Shown: piece after piece, positions 5,901 through 15,854 of the stretch | Layout: each line of letters begins with the position of its first letter | Position numbering within the stretch: position 1 is the stretch's first letter | Virus record (IMG/VR): IMGVR_UViG_3300021964_000562 | Span: 1-23,271 of that record | Length of the DNA stretch: 23,271 nt | From: a virus | Direction: 5' to 3' (one strand) | The notes under the pieces: model-generated | What the model was told of the DNA's origin: nothing | What the model saw: only the letters and a program-made list of their open reading frames with translations | Databases searched by the model: none | Made by a program: the position numbers and the translations under genes

Positions 5901-6180
5901 CGAGTATGACCCAATGGTAGAAACCAATGCAGCTTTCTTCGATATGATTAATCAGGAAGATTGGGATTTTAATTACGCAAGAGAAACAGAAATCTTTGAT
6001 ATAGACAATGATGAAAGTTTTTTTCCAGTAGTTTATGAATACATGATACCTGGACCAATGCCTGGAGTATTTATAAAAATTAGTATGGCCCTAAGAGATG
6101 AACAACAAAAAGTAGATTTTTTAGAATTTATAAATAATCTTGGAGGTTTTCTAAACGAAGAGGATGAGAAATATGGTTAG
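5893..6180 (+). CDS. Conserved-looking acidic protein of unknown function, 95 aa
   Basis: The GTG start at 5893 lies 8 bases after AAGGAGG inside the portal tail and overlaps the portal stop (GTGCCTAG). The product is acidic and rich in aromatic and aliphatic residues (SEYDPMVETNAAFFDMINQE ... EYMIPGPMPGVFIKISMALR) with no recognised motif. It is soluble by eye, with no membrane segment. Its place between portal and the virion block suggests a small head or connector component, which is inference. The next start lies within its last codons, so translation is coupled. An upstream ATG at 5854 in the same frame lacks a ribosome-binding site and would overlap the portal by 47 bases. Confidence 0.75.
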   Translation: MPSEYDPMVETNAAFFDMINQEDWDFNYARETEIFDIDNDESFFPVVYEYMIPGPMPGVFIKISMALRDEQQKVDFLEFINNLGGFLNEEDEKYG

Positions 6181-6625
6181 GAAACCTGCTTCAAAAGTAG
6201 CTGCAGAAAAAGCAACAGATTTAACAACAGACCCAGGATATGCAGATTTGTATATTCCTAGAAAAAAAGGCGACCCAACAGGACAATCAGGTGAAGTAAA
6301 TACTATGGCAACAGGTTTAACTGCAGATGTATCAGGTGCAGAAGCAGCCGAAGTAACAAGAGAAGTACAAGTACAACCAGGAAGACCTATGAAATTAGGA
6401 GCTGCTACTAAATTTCAAAATGTTCCTGTTACAAATAATTTAGCATCAGCAGGTGCGGGAGTAGCACCAAAAGACCCTACCAATATGGAAGCATACTGGA
6501 TGGGCCTAATGTCTATGTTTGATGACCCAATAATTGCAGAATACTTACAACAAGATGATGCAGTTCCTCAAATGGTAGATAAAAGAAAACAAATAAAGTT
6601 TGGCGAGGATACTCGTGAGGCTTAA
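6173..6625 (+). CDS. Unknown structural-region protein, 150 aa
   Basis: The start at ATG 6173 is preceded by AAGAGG (6158-6163) with 9-base spacing; an in-frame ATG at 6164 is too close to that site. The N-terminal two thirds is polar and low in hydrophobics (many A, T, G, K, probably disordered). The C-terminal third has a compact aromatic stretch, MEAYWMGLMSMFDDPIIAEY, followed by an acidic end. This disordered arm plus short helix is typical of adaptor or scaffold-like phage proteins, but no family is recognised. It overlaps the previous gene by 8 bases and the giant gene by 11. Confidence 0.75.
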   Translation: MVRKPASKVAAEKATDLTTDPGYADLYIPRKKGDPTGQSGEVNTMATGLTADVSGAEAAEVTREVQVQPGRPMKLGAATKFQNVPVTNNLASAGAGVAPKDPTNMEAYWMGLMSMFDDPIIAEYLQQDDAVPQMVDKRKQIKFGEDTREA

Positions 6626-9600
6626 TGGGTTATCTTTTTCTGCTTCTTTTATAGCCGATGCCTTAGCAAAAGAGACACTTAATAAAGTTAACTCATACAA
6701 CGCAGGGGTAAAAGCAGGACAACAAAACCCTGACTTAGCACAGAGGTTTTCATCATTAGGACAAGCGTATCCAAATGTGCCATTTCAAATGAATGCATAT
6801 CAGGCTATGGCAGGTACTAATGCTGAAGATTTAGTTGCATTTAATACAGCAAGAAGAACACAAGAAATACTTGCAAAACAAAATGATTACAACTTAGACC
6901 CAATTACAAAAGTAAATCCTTTTAAAAGAAGTATCCAACTTGGAATGCTTGGACTAGATGCAGCGTTTCAACCTGTATCAAGAGGTTTTAAGTCTGCAGT
7001 AGTTGCAGCACAACAGAACGATAAGTCAGTATTAGGAACTGTGGCTTTAGCTACACTAGCAGGATTACCTGAAATCTTTATTGGTAGAAAAGGTGAAGGT
7101 GGAGGAGATGTTACTAGAGGCGTATTAAACACAATTATGGGTGATGGTGTTGGCGATAGTTACCAAGCAGCAAGAGATAAGTATGGACCAACACAATTAA
7201 CTATGGCCTTAAACGAAAGAAGAAAAGGAAACCCACTTAACTTAGGAGCGGGTTTTATGCCAAGGTCAGTAGATTTAAGAACTACACAAGAGTATCTTAA
7301 TGCAATTAGAGCAGGCGAAAGCAAAACAGTTGCTTATCAAAAGGCCAAAGAAAGATATGGAAGTAGCATTACAAGATTACACGATGCACGAGCTGACCAG
7401 TTTAAATATGAAACTAAACGAGGTCAAAAGATAAACATATCTCCTGGAAGATTAGTAGCTTCACAAATGCTAGAACCAGGAACTACAGGTTACAGTGTTG
7501 TATCAGGTGCTATCGATGGTGTATTTAGAATTGCAGCAGACCCAGTAAACCTTGCATTGATGTATGGTGCAGGTGTCAAAACAGCTATGAGAAGTATGAC
7601 AGGTGCTTATGCTAAAGGAACAAAAGCTATTGACCCAACTACAACATTACTAAAAGGTTTTTTACCAGGAAAAACAGGTGCTAGAAACAGAGCATTATAT
7701 TATGGAAGAACAGTTGATGATGTAAGAAATACTAAATGGGGACAAGATTTTGGTAAAGCATTAGCTGAAGTAAGTGGTGATGAAGGTCTTGCATTTTTAA
7801 GAGATATTCCTGATTTTAGAGATTTACCTGTATCAGTATTAAAAGTTATTAATGAAGTAGATGACCCTATTCATGTGTGGGACATATTAGACATTGTTGC
7901 TAAAGGTGGTAATTTATCTGACAGTCAGTTTGATAATATCTTTAATGTTATAAAAGAGTATGTTCCTGCAAAAGTACAAAAAGAACTAGATAATGTTAGA
8001 GAACTTGCAAGGAACAATGTAAACTTTGGACTTGATGTTATACCTGCTAGACCTACAGTTTATGGTGAAGTATTTAATCACATAAATAAATTAATTACAG
8101 GTCAAAGCACTGATGTTGCACCTTTAAGAAAACTAACAGCATTTTTAACTAAGGCTGACCCTGCACAAGGTTTACTTGGAATAGGAGCACAAGCTAAGTT
8201 AAGTCTTCCAAAACACATGCAAAGAGCTTTTAGTTTAGTTCCTGAAACTACAGCTATGATTACTCAGTTAGATGAAAGTGTTAAGAATATAGACAACAAT
8301 ATGAGAAATGCATTTGTAGATGCTAAAACAAGAGGCCGATACATTGATGAAGCATTAAATGCTACATCTCAACAAGAACTAGATGCACTTGTTAATGAAG
8401 TAAATGTCATTATTTATCGAGCTGTACAAAAAGAAAATCCAGGAATAGATGTAGATGTTGATATGTTGGTAAAACAACAAGAAAACTTTAATGCACAAAT
8501 GGAAGAGCTTAGAAGTTTTTTCAAAGGTAGTGCAGGTTCTTTAGCTTTTAATGGGACAAAAATAAAGAAAAGATATACCCAGTTAATTAAAGATTTAGAT
8601 GAACACTTCAAACAAACAGGGTTAGAAGTTAAACCTGATGATATTGAAAGATATGTATTTGAAGCTGTACCTACAATGCATTTATTATCACAAGCATCTA
8701 ATACTTTTTCAGTTATAGCAAATCCTAAAGATGTTATTCGTGCTACTAAAAGACATCAACTATTAGTTGGCAAAAAAGATACTAAGTTAAATGCATTCAT
8801 GAAGAATGCAGAAATAAGTTGGGATAACAGAAAATACTTTGACATTCTTAAAATACCTAGATATGTAAAAGAAGGTGAAACATTAAGAGCACCTGATGCT
8901 TTTGATAGTGCTTTTAACATGATACAAAATAATGTACTTAAACCTGCTTGGATGATTAGAGGTGCTTTAGCATTAAGAATTGCACCTGAAGAAGCATTAA
9001 GAGCTGCATTCGGTGGAAAGATAAATCCATTTACATCTGCTTTCAAAAGATTATCTCTAACCTCAAATAAATATTATGACTTCTTTGGAGAAGGTAGAGC
9101 AGACCAAGTAGCACAAGTTTATGACAATACAGGCAATATTGTACTTACAACACAAATGACACCTGACAGTATTGAGCTACTAAAAAACTTTATTGATGTA
9201 GAAGATGTCAAAAAGTTTCAAGCTATAAACTACGACAAAGCACAGAAATTAATTAAAAACAGCATGTTGGAAACTAATTACAATGGTCAAGTATCAGAGT
9301 ATATGATTGATGCTGCTGTTAATGGATTTGATTTAAGGCAAATAAAGTTTGCAGAATTAACAGATAAAGATTTTGTTGCTAAAACTAAAAGCATAAAAGC
9401 AACAGCTAAAGGTTCTATTGTGGGATACGATGGCAATACTTACAACTCTATGGGAGAAGCTTTTATAAAAGGTGGTGGATTTACTACCGATTTAGATGAA
9501 AGAAGATTTTTTGACTTAAAAACAAGAGGGCCTGCAGAAGGTGATGCATTCGTATCTCCATACAAAGAAAAAGAATACAGTATTGGAAAAATAGGTGACA

Positions 9601-12600
9601 TTGAAAGAGAAGCAAAGGCTTTAAAAATAGATGAAGCAGAATATATAAATCAACAATTAGACAATATATTTTTTGATGAAGACACCATAGGTCTATTGTC
9701 TAAAGACAAACATGTCATGGGAACATACATAGATAGCGATGGAAACTTTATGGTAGATGTTGCAGTTGGTTTATCAGGTGAAAACTCAGTATCTAATGCA
9801 GTCTTTATGGGAATGAACGCATTCCAGGAAAGTGTTTATATTGCAAACAGAGAACTTGCAGAGAAAGCAGGATTTAAAAATGCACTAGGTGATAGTGATT
9901 TAATTTATTTATACAGAAAACAAAAAGGTAAAGCAGCTGCAGATATAAACATTGATAGTGTTCTTAACAAACCTGCATTAGAAGCATTGTATCCACATAA
10001 CTTCGATGCATTAAGAATTAAAGTAAGTGATGTCAAAGGTGCTATGAGAGGTATGCCTGGAGGAAGTTTCTTCAGTGCCGATGCCACATACAATGCTTCA
10101 CTAGGAGAAAATGCTGTAACAGAAGCTTTAAAGACAGGTAGAAAAGACTTAATAGAAAATATGTTTATTGAGGTTCCTAAATATTTACAAAACCAAAAAA
10201 TAAATCCTAGATACTGGGAGGCTTTATGGACAGAGATAGAATTATTAGCATCTGACCCTATTGCAATTAAAGTAGCTGATGTTGGTATAGATGATACTTT
10301 GAAGTATTTAAGAAATGAAGGTAAAGAAACATTACAAGATTTAGTACAAAGAAGTCATAATGCCGATGACAGATTATATCTACAAAGCGATGCATCGTTA
10401 AAAGAATATTTAGAGAGTGTTCAATATAGAATAGCAAGATTAATAGGTGCAGAGCATTCATTATTAGACCCAACAACAGGTGCTATTATGTCTGCTGAAC
10501 AAGCAACAAGAGTAGCTTTTGACAATGGATACAAGGTACATCCAAAATTCGTATCTAATTTATCTAACAGAACTAATTCTAAAATATATGAAATGATTAG
10601 GACTGGTGGAGTAGTTGGAAGAAAAGACTGGGTAAGATATAAACAACATAATCAATTAAGAAAAGGGCCTAAAAAGGGACAAGCTAATGCTAAGTTTTTT
10701 GATGAACTAATAGAATTATTGACACCTGAAGTAGATGCAGCAGGACTAGGCCCACAGTCGCTACCTGCAAGGTTTGATGCAAAGCAAAGAGTTTCAGATA
10801 GTGGAACTATGGTTGTAGGAGAAAAGATAGTTCCTGCAGGTACAGCAGATGACATTCAATATTATGACAAAACATTCGGTGGGTATATGCGTAGCATTGA
10901 CTTTATGTATGATGTATTGATATCAAAACCATCTAACAAACTAAATAGAGACCCATTATTTAGATATGCTTTTTATGAGAATGCAGTTGAACTTATGCCA
11001 TTTATGGATGAGGCAACTAAGTCACAGTTCTTAAAAGGTGCAGAGACTTGGGTAGATGGTAATGAAATATGGGATGATTTAATTCAAGCTGCAAAACAAC
11101 CATCAGTAGAAAATACTGTAACAAGTTTAGAACAAGCAGAGATGATATTGAAAGCTAAAGCATTGCGTGAAGTAAAAGAATTGTTTTATTCAACAGACAA
11201 AAGACATGTAGCCTCAGAGTTGTTCAACAAGTACATACCATTCCCTGAGATATGGGCAGAGGTATTCCAAACATGGGGCAAGTTAATAACAGAAAATCCA
11301 CAGAAGTTTAACAAAGCAAGAATAACTGTAGACAATGGTGAAGAAGCTAAACCATGGGATAGTGAGAATGGATTTTTAGAAAGAGACCCATCAACAGGAA
11401 AACTTATGTTTAACTATGTAGATGTTTTGAATGTATTAACATTTGGTGTTGGTGGTAGAGCATTAGATGCACTTGCACAAAAAGCAGCATTCGGAGAAAA
11501 TTTAGAAGAAGAAGGTGTTAGGTTAGCATTACCAGGATATGCAGGTGGACTTAACTTAGTTGCACAAAATGGTTTTGCACCTGGATTTGGACCACTTGTT
11601 ACTGTTCCTATGACATTCTTTGTAGATAAAGTACCAACACCTAAATACATTCAAGACTTTTTCTTAGGTAACTTTGGAAGAGACCTGGAACAATGGCCTG
11701 CTTGGTTAAAGAAGTTTATGACTGCTAATACTAAAGATGCAGATAGACAAGCACAGTTTGCTAATGCAGTTATGGATGCATATACAGGATTTGTACTAGC
11801 AGGTTTAGTTGACCAAACAGATGCACAATCTACTACAAAATATACAGAACTAGCAGTAGAAAAAGCTAGAAACTTATTTATATTTAGAGGAGCTACACAG
11901 TTTACATTACCAACTGCAATACAACCAAGAATAGAAGTGCAAGATAAAAATGGACAATGGTGGATGACACAGGCCTTAAAAAACAAATATGATGAAATAC
12001 TAATTAGAAATGATTACGATTACTTTACAACAGACCAAGAGTTTGAAGCTAAGTTTGGAATTAACCCTGTTCCATTAAAACAAGCAAGAGGTGCTACTGT
12101 TGGTAAAAAACCTGTTAAAGAACATTCATTCTTTTGGTGGCAAGAAGATAATAGAGAAGATTTATTAAAACCAGGTAACTTACCAAATACAGGTATTTAC
12201 ATACAACCTGATAAATTGGAAGATGAAATGTATTACCCTGCTTGGTATGAGGTAGTAAGTACTCAATATACACCTGAACAATACGCTCAATTTATGAGAC
12301 AGTCACAAGCTATATCAGAACTAGAAAAAGAAAAAGCAAGAATTAGAGAAGAAGAACCTGAGCGTATGTGGGACACAAAATATTCAGAAGCTAAAGATAA
12401 AATACAAACAGAATACGATATAGATAATATCTATAACTTTGAAGGTAAATTACAAAAAGCAGAAGTTGTTACTAACTTTGGTGAATTAGATAGATGGGTA
12501 GATTTTGAACTAACTAAAAATAGCCCTGAGTTTGAATATGTAGAAAAATATACTGCACTTAGAAATGAATTAATTAACGCATTAAATAACAATGGAGTTT

Positions 12601-12821
12601 TTAAATATAAAGATACAACAGTAAGATTTGTAAGGAGTAATAGAACAAGTAAACATTTGCAGGGAACAAGTGCTAATGCACAGAAAGCACAAGATATAAT
12701 GAGGATTATATGGCAAGATATTGTTGCTGAAAGTACAGGTACAAACTTCCCACAACTTGCGAATGAAGTGTTATTTTATGAGATAAGCCCTTATAATAAT
12801 AGGAATAGGATAGATAAATAA
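6615..12821 (+). CDS. Giant virion-associated protein, 2,068 aa (probable internal/ejection protein)
   Basis: This gene fills over a quarter of the window. It starts at GTG 6615, five bases after GAGGA (6605-6609); TTG 6600 has no ribosome-binding site and ATG 6625 is in another frame. The protein is mostly helical-looking and charged, with isolated hydrophobic or glycine-rich patches: about residues 138-158 (VLGTVALATLAGLPEIFIG), 295-330 (AADPVNLALMYGAGVK) and 1605-1675 (FGVGGRALDALA ... GYAGGLNLVAQNGFAPGFGP ... VTVPMTFFVDK). I saw no lysozyme, peptidase or polymerase signature. The size, the position in the structural operon and the glycine-rich membrane-compatible patches fit large inner-core proteins of podovirus-like phages that are ejected with the DNA. 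A tape-measure role is less likely because there are no long heptad repeats and no tail-assembly chaperone pair upstream. Confidence 0.8.
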   Translation: MRLNGLSFSASFIADALAKETLNKVNSYNAGVKAGQQNPDLAQRFSSLGQAYPNVPFQMNAYQAMAGTNAEDLVAFNTARRTQEILAKQNDYNLDPITKVNPFKRSIQLGMLGLDAAFQPVSRGFKSAVVAAQQNDKSVLGTVALATLAGLPEIFIGRKGEGGGDVTRGVLNTIMGDGVGDSYQAARDKYGPTQLTMALNERRKGNPLNLGAGFMPRSVDLRTTQEYLNAIRAGESKTVAYQKAKERYGSSITRLHDARADQFKYETKRGQKINISPGRLVASQMLEPGTTGYSVVSGAIDGVFRIAADPVNLALMYGAGVKTAMRSMTGAYAKGTKAIDPTTTLLKGFLPGKTGARNRALYYGRTVDDVRNTKWGQDFGKALAEVSGDEGLAFLRDIPDFRDLPVSVLKVINEVDDPIHVWDILDIVAKGGNLSDSQFDNIFNVIKEYVPAKVQKELDNVRELARNNVNFGLDVIPARPTVYGEVFNHINKLITGQSTDVAPLRKLTAFLTKADPAQGLLGIGAQAKLSLPKHMQRAFSLVPETTAMITQLDESVKNIDNNMRNAFVDAKTRGRYIDEALNATSQQELDALVNEVNVIIYRAVQKENPGIDVDVDMLVKQQENFNAQMEELRSFFKGSAGSLAFNGTKIKKRYTQLIKDLDEHFKQTGLEVKPDDIERYVFEAVPTMHLLSQASNTFSVIANPKDVIRATKRHQLLVGKKDTKLNAFMKNAEISWDNRKYFDILKIPRYVKEGETLRAPDAFDSAFNMIQNNVLKPAWMIRGALALRIAPEEALRAAFGGKINPFTSAFKRLSLTSNKYYDFFGEGRADQVAQVYDNTGNIVLTTQMTPDSIELLKNFIDVEDVKKFQAINYDKAQKLIKNSMLETNYNGQVSEYMIDAAVNGFDLRQIKFAELTDKDFVAKTKSIKATAKGSIVGYDGNTYNSMGEAFIKGGGFTTDLDERRFFDLKTRGPAEGDAFVSPYKEKEYSIGKIGDIEREAKALKIDEAEYINQQLDNIFFDEDTIGLLSKDKHVMGTYIDSDGNFMVDVAVGLSGENSVSNAVFMGMNAFQESVYIANRELAEKAGFKNALGDSDLIYLYRKQKGKAAADINIDSVLNKPALEALYPHNFDALRIKVSDVKGAMRGMPGGSFFSADATYNASLGENAVTEALKTGRKDLIENMFIEVPKYLQNQKINPRYWEALWTEIELLASDPIAIKVADVGIDDTLKYLRNEGKETLQDLVQRSHNADDRLYLQSDASLKEYLESVQYRIARLIGAEHSLLDPTTGAIMSAEQATRVAFDNGYKVHPKFVSNLSNRTNSKIYEMIRTGGVVGRKDWVRYKQHNQLRKGPKKGQANAKFFDELIELLTPEVDAAGLGPQSLPARFDAKQRVSDSGTMVVGEKIVPAGTADDIQYYDKTFGGYMRSIDFMYDVLISKPSNKLNRDPLFRYAFYENAVELMPFMDEATKSQFLKGAETWVDGNEIWDDLIQAAKQPSVENTVTSLEQAEMILKAKALREVKELFYSTDKRHVASELFNKYIPFPEIWAEVFQTWGKLITENPQKFNKARITVDNGEEAKPWDSENGFLERDPSTGKLMFNYVDVLNVLTFGVGGRALDALAQKAAFGENLEEEGVRLALPGYAGGLNLVAQNGFAPGFGPLVTVPMTFFVDKVPTPKYIQDFFLGNFGRDLEQWPAWLKKFMTANTKDADRQAQFANAVMDAYTGFVLAGLVDQTDAQSTTKYTELAVEKARNLFIFRGATQFTLPTAIQPRIEVQDKNGQWWMTQALKNKYDEILIRNDYDYFTTDQEFEAKFGINPVPLKQARGATVGKKPVKEHSFFWWQEDNREDLLKPGNLPNTGIYIQPDKLEDEMYYPAWYEVVSTQYTPEQYAQFMRQSQAISELEKEKARIREEEPERMWDTKYSEAKDKIQTEYDIDNIYNFEGKLQKAEVVTNFGELDRWVDFELTKNSPEFEYVEKYTALRNELINALNNNGVFKYKDTTVRFVRSNRTSKHLQGTSANAQKAQDIMRIIWQDIVAESTGTNFPQLANEVLFYEISPYNNRNRIDK

Positions 12822-14281
12822 TGGATGATGAACAAGAGTTATTAGAGCTAGAAGAAGAACAAGAAGTTGTTGAGACAGTAGAAGATGATGGCGTAAAGCC
12901 AATAAGTCTTTCTCCTGATAGTATTGCTACAGATACTGTACCTAATATTATTAATCATTACTTGTCAAAATTACGATTTGGTTTTTATATTACAACAATA
13001 AATAAATCAGGAACATCAGGTAAAAGAAATTATACAACTGTTGGATTTCAAGACCTTATGCAAAATGAAAATACAAGCATATATTTTTCTTCTCAAACAA
13101 TAGATTTATACAACAAAGTAATTAGTGAAGGAGATGTTAACTCTTTAGGACTTCTCATTGCATCTGCTGATGATGACATGAATACTAGAACAAAACAAGT
13201 AGAAGGAAAAAGAGGAGTACTTGACCAACCACTAGAAGGTAGTGCTAAAGGTGCTTCTGTTTATGTTTATGCACCAAAGAAAAAAGACCAGGTAGATGTA
13301 GCAGAGATTTTAAACGATATAGATAAAACTATTAACAGTGATGATTTTGCACAAGCAAGAGAAAATGAAGATAGAGCTGCAGAAAGAGAAGATATCTTAG
13401 AAGTTTATCAAGAAGATACAAATGTATATAGAACTTCACATCCATACTGGGGTTACAAAACAACTGTAGATGGAATGATTACATCTGTTTTAACAGGTGA
13501 AGAAGTTCCTGCACCATTTGCTAAAGGTTCTGAATTTAGAAACTTTATAGGAATGGACCCAAGTGATGTATTTAGACTTCAAAGAAGAATGGTTGCTGCA
13601 GGTATGGATGCTCCACTAGCAGATGAATATGGACAATGGAGTAAAAGAGAAGCTGACTTTATGTCTGCTATTTACATAAAAGCTACAGATAGCGGAAACT
13701 GGGAAAAAGACTTACAAGCAAATAGGCCTATGTATGAAACTACATTAGCTGAACTAGAAGAACAAGTAGGCCAAACAGAAGACTTCGTTAGGCTTTTACA
13801 AGAAGCAGACTTCTTAGGAAAACAAACAAGCATTACTAATGCAGAGAAAAAAAGTTTGTTAGACCAAGCAGCAGAACAAATAGGTATCAAATTTACTGCA
13901 CAAGATTATGTTGATTTTGCAGAAGATGTAATACAGGCCTATGGACTAGCAGCCAAACAACAAAAAGATTACGAGGATGCTTTAATAACTGATAGAGATT
14001 TAATTTTAAATGCAGAAATAAAAGACCCTAGAGCTATACAACCAGGTGAGTTTCCATTGTTTTTACCAGGAAGTTCACTTCCTATTGTTATACCATCTTA
14101 CGAAACACTTAGAGCAGAAAAGGGAGAGCTACCACAAGTACAATCTCCATTAGAAATTATTGTACAAACTTTAGAACAAAGAGATGAAATTAAAGGAGAA
14201 GTAGCAGCAGTTGAAGATTTAGATGCTATTAAGTATGCAACCAACATATTTGAAGCAAGTCTTGGACAGATTGATATATAG
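12821..14281 (+). CDS. Unknown virion-block protein, 486 aa
   Basis: ATG 12821 overlaps the giant gene's stop (TAATG). The first 24 residues are extremely acidic (DDEQELLELEEEQEVVETVE). The body is helical and charged, with repeated acidic segments around 183-205 (QARENEDRAAERED) and a Pro-rich stretch near 420-445 (FPLFLPGSSLPIVIPSYETL). No enzymatic motif is seen. The position and the coupling to the giant gene suggest it is a partner in the same internal virion complex. The function is inferred from context only. Confidence 0.75.
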   Translation: MDDEQELLELEEEQEVVETVEDDGVKPISLSPDSIATDTVPNIINHYLSKLRFGFYITTINKSGTSGKRNYTTVGFQDLMQNENTSIYFSSQTIDLYNKVISEGDVNSLGLLIASADDDMNTRTKQVEGKRGVLDQPLEGSAKGASVYVYAPKKKDQVDVAEILNDIDKTINSDDFAQARENEDRAAEREDILEVYQEDTNVYRTSHPYWGYKTTVDGMITSVLTGEEVPAPFAKGSEFRNFIGMDPSDVFRLQRRMVAAGMDAPLADEYGQWSKREADFMSAIYIKATDSGNWEKDLQANRPMYETTLAELEEQVGQTEDFVRLLQEADFLGKQTSITNAEKKSLLDQAAEQIGIKFTAQDYVDFAEDVIQAYGLAAKQQKDYEDALITDRDLILNAEIKDPRAIQPGEFPLFLPGSSLPIVIPSYETLRAEKGELPQVQSPLEIIVQTLEQRDEIKGEVAAVEDLDAIKYATNIFEASLGQIDI

Positions 14282-14289
14282 GAGAAATA

Positions 14290-14700
14290 GTGGAAGAAGA
14301 TAATAAAGAGCAAGAGGCACCTAATACTCGTTTTGAACAAAAGCCTGAAACTCAGGCTGATAGCTCCTTGTTTAAACAAGAAGAAAAAAGCCAAGAAGAT
14401 ATGAGCTTTGCAGAAAAGTTTAATGAGAATAGTGCTAATGCACCAGTAGGACCAATCACTCAAAAGATAAGAGACAACAGGCCTACTATGAGTTATTACA
14501 GACTAATCAAAATGATGACAGCTCTTGGAGAAAATGTTACTAAAGGTACTACTAATTTATTGGTTAGTGCTGCAAGAGGACCTATAGAATTTGGTAAGAT
14601 GGTAAAAGAAAATATTGAAGAAGGCCTGGAGACATCAAAAGATGCACCATCTCTTAGAGATGTTGGTAAAAGACTAGGCGAAGTAATTAAGGGAGAATAG
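14290..14700 (+). CDS. Unknown small virion-block protein, 136 aa
   Basis: The GTG start at 14290 follows GGAG (14281-14284) with 5-base spacing. The N-terminal half is polar and Glu/Gln/Lys-rich, probably disordered. The C-terminal half (about 75-136) looks like amphipathic helices (YRLIKMMTALGENVTKGTTN ... FGKMVKENIEEGLE). No family is recognised. A copy of the palindrome lies within codons 26-30 and encodes L27-F28-K29-Q30. Its stop shares a base with the next start (TAGTG). Confidence 0.75.
   Translation: MEEDNKEQEAPNTRFEQKPETQADSSLFKQEEKSQEDMSFAEKFNENSANAPVGPITQKIRDNRPTMSYYRLIKMMTALGENVTKGTTNLLVSAARGPIEFGKMVKENIEEGLETSKDAPSLRDVGKRLGEVIKGE
14367..14380. repeat. Palindrome copy 3 (CTTGTTTAAACAAG)
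   Basis: Perfect 14-bp inverted repeat inside the 136-aa gene, 77 bases after its start. It is read as TTG TTT AAA CAA in frame, and the same four codons occur at the copy in the scaffold gene. Confidence 0.75.
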
Positions 14701-15854
14701 TGTTAACTAACGAATTTGCTTTCCAACCTGAAATGATTATTGAAATTGAAGATGTACTTTATGCAGTGTTTTTTGATACAGATGAAGAGTTCGGTGATTT
14801 CCCAATACTTGCTAGGGTAGATAGCCCTAACTTTGTAAAAGTTGGTACTGAAGTAAAAGAAATGGATAGCCAAATATTCGCAGCTACATTTGGATATGCA
14901 TTTAGAGGACATGAAGATTTACTTGTATCAGAAATACTAGAAGGTGATACAACAGAATACAGAACAATATTTGATGTAACAGAGAGAAAATTAGAGGCAA
15001 AAGCTTCAGAGACAGGTATGTCATGGATATTAGACCCTGATGTACAAGCAGCTTTTCTAGCAGCTACTCTTACAGGCACTCCCCTATCGACTGATGACCT
15101 ATCAAATACAGCCTGGTATAAGTCTTCTAGCACAGAACAAAGAGATTTTATGGCTAAATACTACGCTAATCCACAACAAGTAGAGAATGAAATTAAAAGC
15201 AATATATCTAGTATTACCAAAAGTATGATTGCAAGAAACATGAAAGGCCCTGTAGATGATTTAGCTAGAGTGTTAGCTTATGGTGTAACTACCTTTCAGA
15301 TAGATGCTGATGAGGTAGATACATACTTAGATTATATTGATGATGCAACTTATTTAGATTTGATTGGGGGTAAAGAACTACTTCCTGAAGAACTACAACC
15401 ATTCGTAGGACAATTTAGTGGTGTAAATGAAGGACATTCTACAACAAAAGGTTTGATATTAGATACTTTAGGTATCAATGCTTATGAAAGTATGGTTCAA
15501 TCAGGTGCTTTTTATAGACTTGCTGCAAGAGTAAGAGCAGGAGATTTAGAAGGTGTAAAAGTAGAACTGCAAACACAACACGATGTATTGTACCCTGCGT
15601 TCAAAGGTTCTAATTATAGTATTTGGAATGGCCAGTTTTCTAATAGAGCTTCAAGAGTAATCAATGGAACAACTGGTGGACAAGTAGTAAAGCTAACACA
15701 GTCACAACAACAAACAGTAGATGATGCTATTGTTGAAGCTAATGGTGACTACAATCAGTTTGATAAGATTATAAGAACAAAATTTATAGATAGCCCAGGA
15801 GTTAAGAACGCATTCCTGGAAGATTTAGTTAGAGCGTTACCACAAGGATACTAA
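14700..15854 (+). CDS. Virion-block protein with TxWYxxxSxxQR-type motif, 384 aa
   Basis: The GTG start at 14700 (TAGTG) is preceded by GGGAG at 14691-14695. Residues 10-100 form a mixed beta-rich, aromatic domain. Residues 137-158 contain NTAWYKSSSTEQRDFMAKYY, then NP. From memory, a closely similar pattern (a W-[WYF] pair, then Thr/Ser, Gln/Arg, and a DP/NP turn) recurs in large structural proteins of actinophages and marine metagenomic phages, where its function is unsettled. The C-terminal half contains helical repeats and an aromatic segment near 290-310. No enzymatic residues are recognised. It is probably part of the internal virion or ejection assembly with its neighbours. The family link is unverified. 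Confidence 0.75.
   Translation: MLTNEFAFQPEMIIEIEDVLYAVFFDTDEEFGDFPILARVDSPNFVKVGTEVKEMDSQIFAATFGYAFRGHEDLLVSEILEGDTTEYRTIFDVTERKLEAKASETGMSWILDPDVQAAFLAATLTGTPLSTDDLSNTAWYKSSSTEQRDFMAKYYANPQQVENEIKSNISSITKSMIARNMKGPVDDLARVLAYGVTTFQIDADEVDTYLDYIDDATYLDLIGGKELLPEELQPFVGQFSGVNEGHSTTKGLILDTLGINAYESMVQSGAFYRLAARVRAGDLEGVKVELQTQHDVLYPAFKGSNYSIWNGQFSNRASRVINGTTGGQVVKLTQSQQQTVDDAIVEANGDYNQFDKIIRTKFIDSPGVKNAFLEDLVRALPQGY

Noticed and set aside
6600-6627. TTG 6600 or ATG 6625 as the start of the giant gene
   Set aside because: TTG 6600 has no ribosome-binding site; ATG 6625 is in another frame and stops after nine codons. GTG 6615 follows GAGGA.
14098-14463. 121-codon minus-strand ORF, and others at 2796-3155, 11651-11986 and 14759-15133
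   Set aside because: They lie opposite well-supported plus-strand genes, have Cys/Phe/Ser-rich low-quality compositions and no ribosome-binding sites.
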